Shown piece by piece: positions 62,190 to 64,000 of a stretch of DNA of 64,000 bases; position 1 is the first letter of the stretch; every line of letters starts with the position of its first letter. The notes below the pieces were generated by a model. It did not search any database and had not been told where the DNA came from. It saw nothing but the letters and a program-made list of their open reading frames with translations. The stretch covers positions 1,116,001 through 1,180,000 of the forward strand of contig NZ_JBEPSM010000001.1 of NCBI RefSeq assembly GCF_040548815.1, written 5' to 3'. The position numbers and the translations under genes were made by a program. Source of the stretch: Kaistia defluvii. Its GTDB lineage: Bacteria > Pseudomonadota > Alphaproteobacteria > Rhizobiales > Kaistiaceae.

Positions 62190-63008
62190 ATGGCCGCGCA
62201 AATGAGTGACTATTCCACCCGGTGGCATCTGATCACCGGCTCTACCTCGCCCGAAACCGCGATGCCTGTCGTCCGCAGGATTACGGTAGACGACCTCTGG
62301 GACGCCCTGCGGCTCGGCTGGGAAGACTTTGCCGCCATGCCGACCCACGCCATCTTCCTGGTCGTGATCTACCCCATCGTTGGCCTGCTGATCGGTCGCG
62401 CCGTCTTTGGCGCCGATATTCTCCCCCTGCTGTTTCCGCTCATGGCCGGCTTCGCCCTGCTCGGGCCTTTCGCGGCGCTCGGCCTCTACGAATTGTCCCG
62501 CCGCCGCGAACAGGGCCTGGACGTGTCGCTGCCAAAGATCCTGGAAGCGCGCCATTCGCCGTCGATCGGCGCGATCCTGATGCTCGGCATCGGGCTTGGA
62601 GTGGTGTTCTTCGTCTGGATCGCCGTTGCCAACGCGATCTACATCGCGAATTTCGGCTACACGCCGGCAGCCTCGATGCCGGATTTCCTGCACCGCGTGC
62701 TGACGACCCGGGCCGGCTGGACGCTCATTCTCGTCGGCAACGGCGTCGGCTTCCTGTTCGCCTTGATGGTGCTCACCGTCAGCGTCGTCTCGTTCCCGTT
62801 GCTGCTCGATCGCGATGTCGGCCTCGCCCCGGCGATCCTGACCTCGATCCGCGCCGTTCTGGCCAATCCGGGTGTCATGGCGCTCTGGGGCCTGATCGTC
62901 GCCGTCTCCCTGGCGATCGGTTCGATCCCGCTATTCTTCGGCCTGGCGGTCGTCATGCCGGTACTGGGTCACGCGACCTGGCATCTCTATCGCAAGGTCG
63001 TCGTCTAG
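62190..63008 (+). CDS. DUF2189-family integral membrane protein
   Basis: A 272-residue inner-membrane protein of the DUF2189 type. An N-terminal cytoplasmic part (VVRRITVDDLWDALRLGWEDFAAMPTHAIF) leads into six helices, including LVVIYPIVGLLIGRAVFG, LLFPLMAGFALLGPFAALGLYELSRRREQG and VVSFPLLLDRDVGLAPAILTSIRAV. The function is unknown; members are often linked to respiratory or envelope genes. A CAGGAG sequence precedes the ATG at 62190. The frame upstream to 61920 lacks resemblance to the family. Confidence 0.85.
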   Translation: MAAQMSDYSTRWHLITGSTSPETAMPVVRRITVDDLWDALRLGWEDFAAMPTHAIFLVVIYPIVGLLIGRAVFGADILPLLFPLMAGFALLGPFAALGLYELSRRREQGLDVSLPKILEARHSPSIGAILMLGIGLGVVFFVWIAVANAIYIANFGYTPAASMPDFLHRVLTTRAGWTLILVGNGVGFLFALMVLTVSVVSFPLLLDRDVGLAPAILTSIRAVLANPGVMALWGLIVAVSLAIGSIPLFFGLAVVMPVLGHATWHLYRKVVV

Positions 63009-63126
63009 AGCGACTGAGACGGAAAAGCGTGACTCGCGTGGAAGGGATCATTCCCTTCAAGGCAGCGTGAGCTGACCGGCCCGTCTGAGCGAATAGGCCA
63101 TCCGGGTCCCGGACGGCCATGACCAA

Positions 63127-63156
63127 CCGATGCGGCGCTGCGGAACGCCGCATCGG
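63127..63156. terminator. Hairpin between two converging genes, possible bidirectional terminator
   Basis: A perfect 11 bp stem (CCGATGCGGCG at 63127-63137 with CGCCGCATCGG at 63146-63156) and an 8-base loop lie between the converging DUF2189 gene and the exported protein gene. It has no T tract, so its role as a terminator is uncertain. A weaker hairpin, GAAGGGA/TCCCTTC, lies at about 63040-63060. Confidence 0.5.
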
Positions 63157-63188
63157 ACGCGGCGGATGGGCACCCGGCTGACGCTCCC

Positions 63189-63776
63189 TCAGCCGCGCCG
63201 CCCGCCTTCGCGCTTCCAGACGTCCAGCGGCTTGATATCCGGCGGCTCGGCATTGGCCCGCACCCAGCTATCCACCACCCAACGCCGGCCGCTCGCCTTC
63301 TCGATGATGGTCGCCGTATTGTGCGGATAGCGGCCGTCGATCAGGAAGCCCCGATTGGCCGGCCGGCCCGCCTTGTGATGGCGGAGCCAGCCATGGCGGT
63401 CGAGCAATTCCAGCAGCGTCGTGGTGTTCACCGTCTCGTCGACACAGTCGATCTCGGATAGCGGCGTGAACAGCTCATACGTATCCTTGGCGCCGTCCTT
63501 TGACGTGCCCGTCGCGGCGCCCGCCTTGCGCTCATACCACTGGTCGGCGCGCGAGATCGCGGCCCGCTCGGCGGCGGGGCTGGCCTTGCCGCCATCCAAA
63601 ATGCGTTTCAGGGCCAGGAGATCGCCGCTCGAGAAGATCACTGGAGAACGCATCTTGCAGCCATAGCCATGGCAGTAGCGAATCTTGACCTGAGCAAGCG
63701 ACTCCGCCGCCGCGTGCCCGGCCCACGCCAGGACCAGCAGGGCCGCCAGGGTCCCGGGCACTCGTTTCAGTGGCAT
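63189..63776 (-). CDS. Exported protein with a possible Cys-His-Asp triad
   Basis: A 195-residue exported protein with a signal peptide (about residues 1-24, ending GHAAA). I do not recognise a named family. The second half reads DC111VDETVNTTTLLELLDRHGWL, then YPH152NTATI and WVVD169SW. The order Cys at the start of a helix, His before a strand and Asp in the next strand is that of transglutaminase/papain-like folds, so a periplasmic cysteine hydrolase or structural relative is possible. A further CHGYGC pair (C35, C40) lies near the N-terminus and may form a disulfide. Confidence 0.7.
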   Translation of the reverse strand: MPLKRVPGTLAALLVLAWAGHAAAESLAQVKIRYCHGYGCKMRSPVIFSSGDLLALKRILDGGKASPAAERAAISRADQWYERKAGAATGTSKDGAKDTYELFTPLSEIDCVDETVNTTTLLELLDRHGWLRHHKAGRPANRGFLIDGRYPHNTATIIEKASGRRWVVDSWVRANAEPPDIKPLDVWKREGGRRG

Positions 63777-63859
63777 GCGATTTCCCCACGCGGCTGGCCT
63801 CGCGGCGTCAGCGATTCCCGAGATCGGGCTTCATCGTGTCCGGCGCTGCCTCTTTAGGC

Positions 63860-63878
63860 AATATTGCAGCGCAACATT
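63860..63878. promoter_or_regulatory. Imperfect inverted repeat upstream of the exported protein gene
   Basis: AATATTGC-AGC-GCAACATT is an inverted repeat with one mismatch, 84 bp upstream of the minus-strand gene at 63776 and in an AT-richer patch. It could be an operator for that gene or for an unseen gene beyond the right edge. Nothing else in 63777-64000 is recognisable; an ATG at 63922 opens a frame to the window end that is too short to judge. Confidence 0.3.
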
Positions 63879-64000
63879 TAGTCACTATCGCCTGTTGCTC
63901 TGCATCATCCGCAGCGCAGCCATGCGCATTTTCGCAGTGCTCGTTTCGAAAGCCCTCCCCTATATTCGGATCAACAAGAGCGGCGGCGACGCAGACGACA

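Noticed and set aside
63922-64000. Start of a plus-strand gene at the right edge
   Set aside because: Only 26 codons are visible, with no clear ribosome-binding site or recognisable motif, so it cannot be told from chance.

Overview
This window is a stretch of chromosome from a high-GC alphaproteobacterium, most likely of the order Hyphomicrobiales (Rhizobiales). The main reasons are the gene order dusB-ntrB-ntrC-ntrY-ntrX-(class IV aminotransferase)-hfq, a fused ispDF gene, a PopZ-type polar protein, a pyruvate dehydrogenase operon whose E1-beta carries its own lipoyl domain, and an SOS box of the form GTTC-N7-GTTC between ssb and uvrA. Almost all of it is core-genome housekeeping. I see no integrase, transposase, prophage, CRISPR array or recognisable defence island.

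Layout. 1-8744 (minus): dusB, the two nitrogen-sensing two-component pairs NtrBC and NtrYX, a D-amino-acid-transaminase-like enzyme and the start of hfq. 8904-10615 (plus): ispDF and pncC. 10679-19049 (minus): a COQ10/RatA-like protein, lipA, two tandem GlsB/YeaQ membrane proteins, a broken GIY-YIG gene beside palindromic repeats, then lpd-pdhC-DUF5076-pdhB-pdhA, followed by ftsB. Lipoate synthesis and the complex that uses it therefore sit together. 19905-21785 (plus): a DEAD-box RNA helicase. 22343-28317 (minus): valS, popZ-like, tolC-like and pcm-like genes. 28568-29781 (plus): a secreted protein with 2H-phosphoesterase-like motifs and tRNA-Cys. 29845-36427: an alpha/beta hydrolase, cobC, queA-tgt, two cyclophilins, coaD and a small secreted protein. 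36532-45177: gyrA, marC-like, a CHAD-like protein, GT25, a Mug-MOSC fusion and an iron-type alcohol dehydrogenase. 45421-49138: divergent ssb/uvrA under one SOS box. 49207-54552 (minus): two exported proteins and a sugar ABC transporter (rbsB-rbsA-rbsC type). 54841-63776: accessory genes including an APH(6)-like kinase, a LOG-family protein, a LysE exporter, an AlkZ-like DNA glycosylase candidate, a SulP transporter, VOC proteins, a DUF2189 protein and an exported protein with a possible Cys-His-Asp triad.

The most interesting signals are small departures inside familiar genes. GyrA lacks both residues at the positions that anchor quinolones. Tgt has lost three of four zinc ligands. NtrX lacks the GAFTGA loop. 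A Mug-type glycosylase with a changed catalytic motif is fused in frame to a MOSC protein. A GIY-YIG gene is broken by one amber codon. Structured repeats occupy the rbsB-rbsA gap, and a terminator hairpin abuts queA. I did not find a convincing multi-gene undescribed system.
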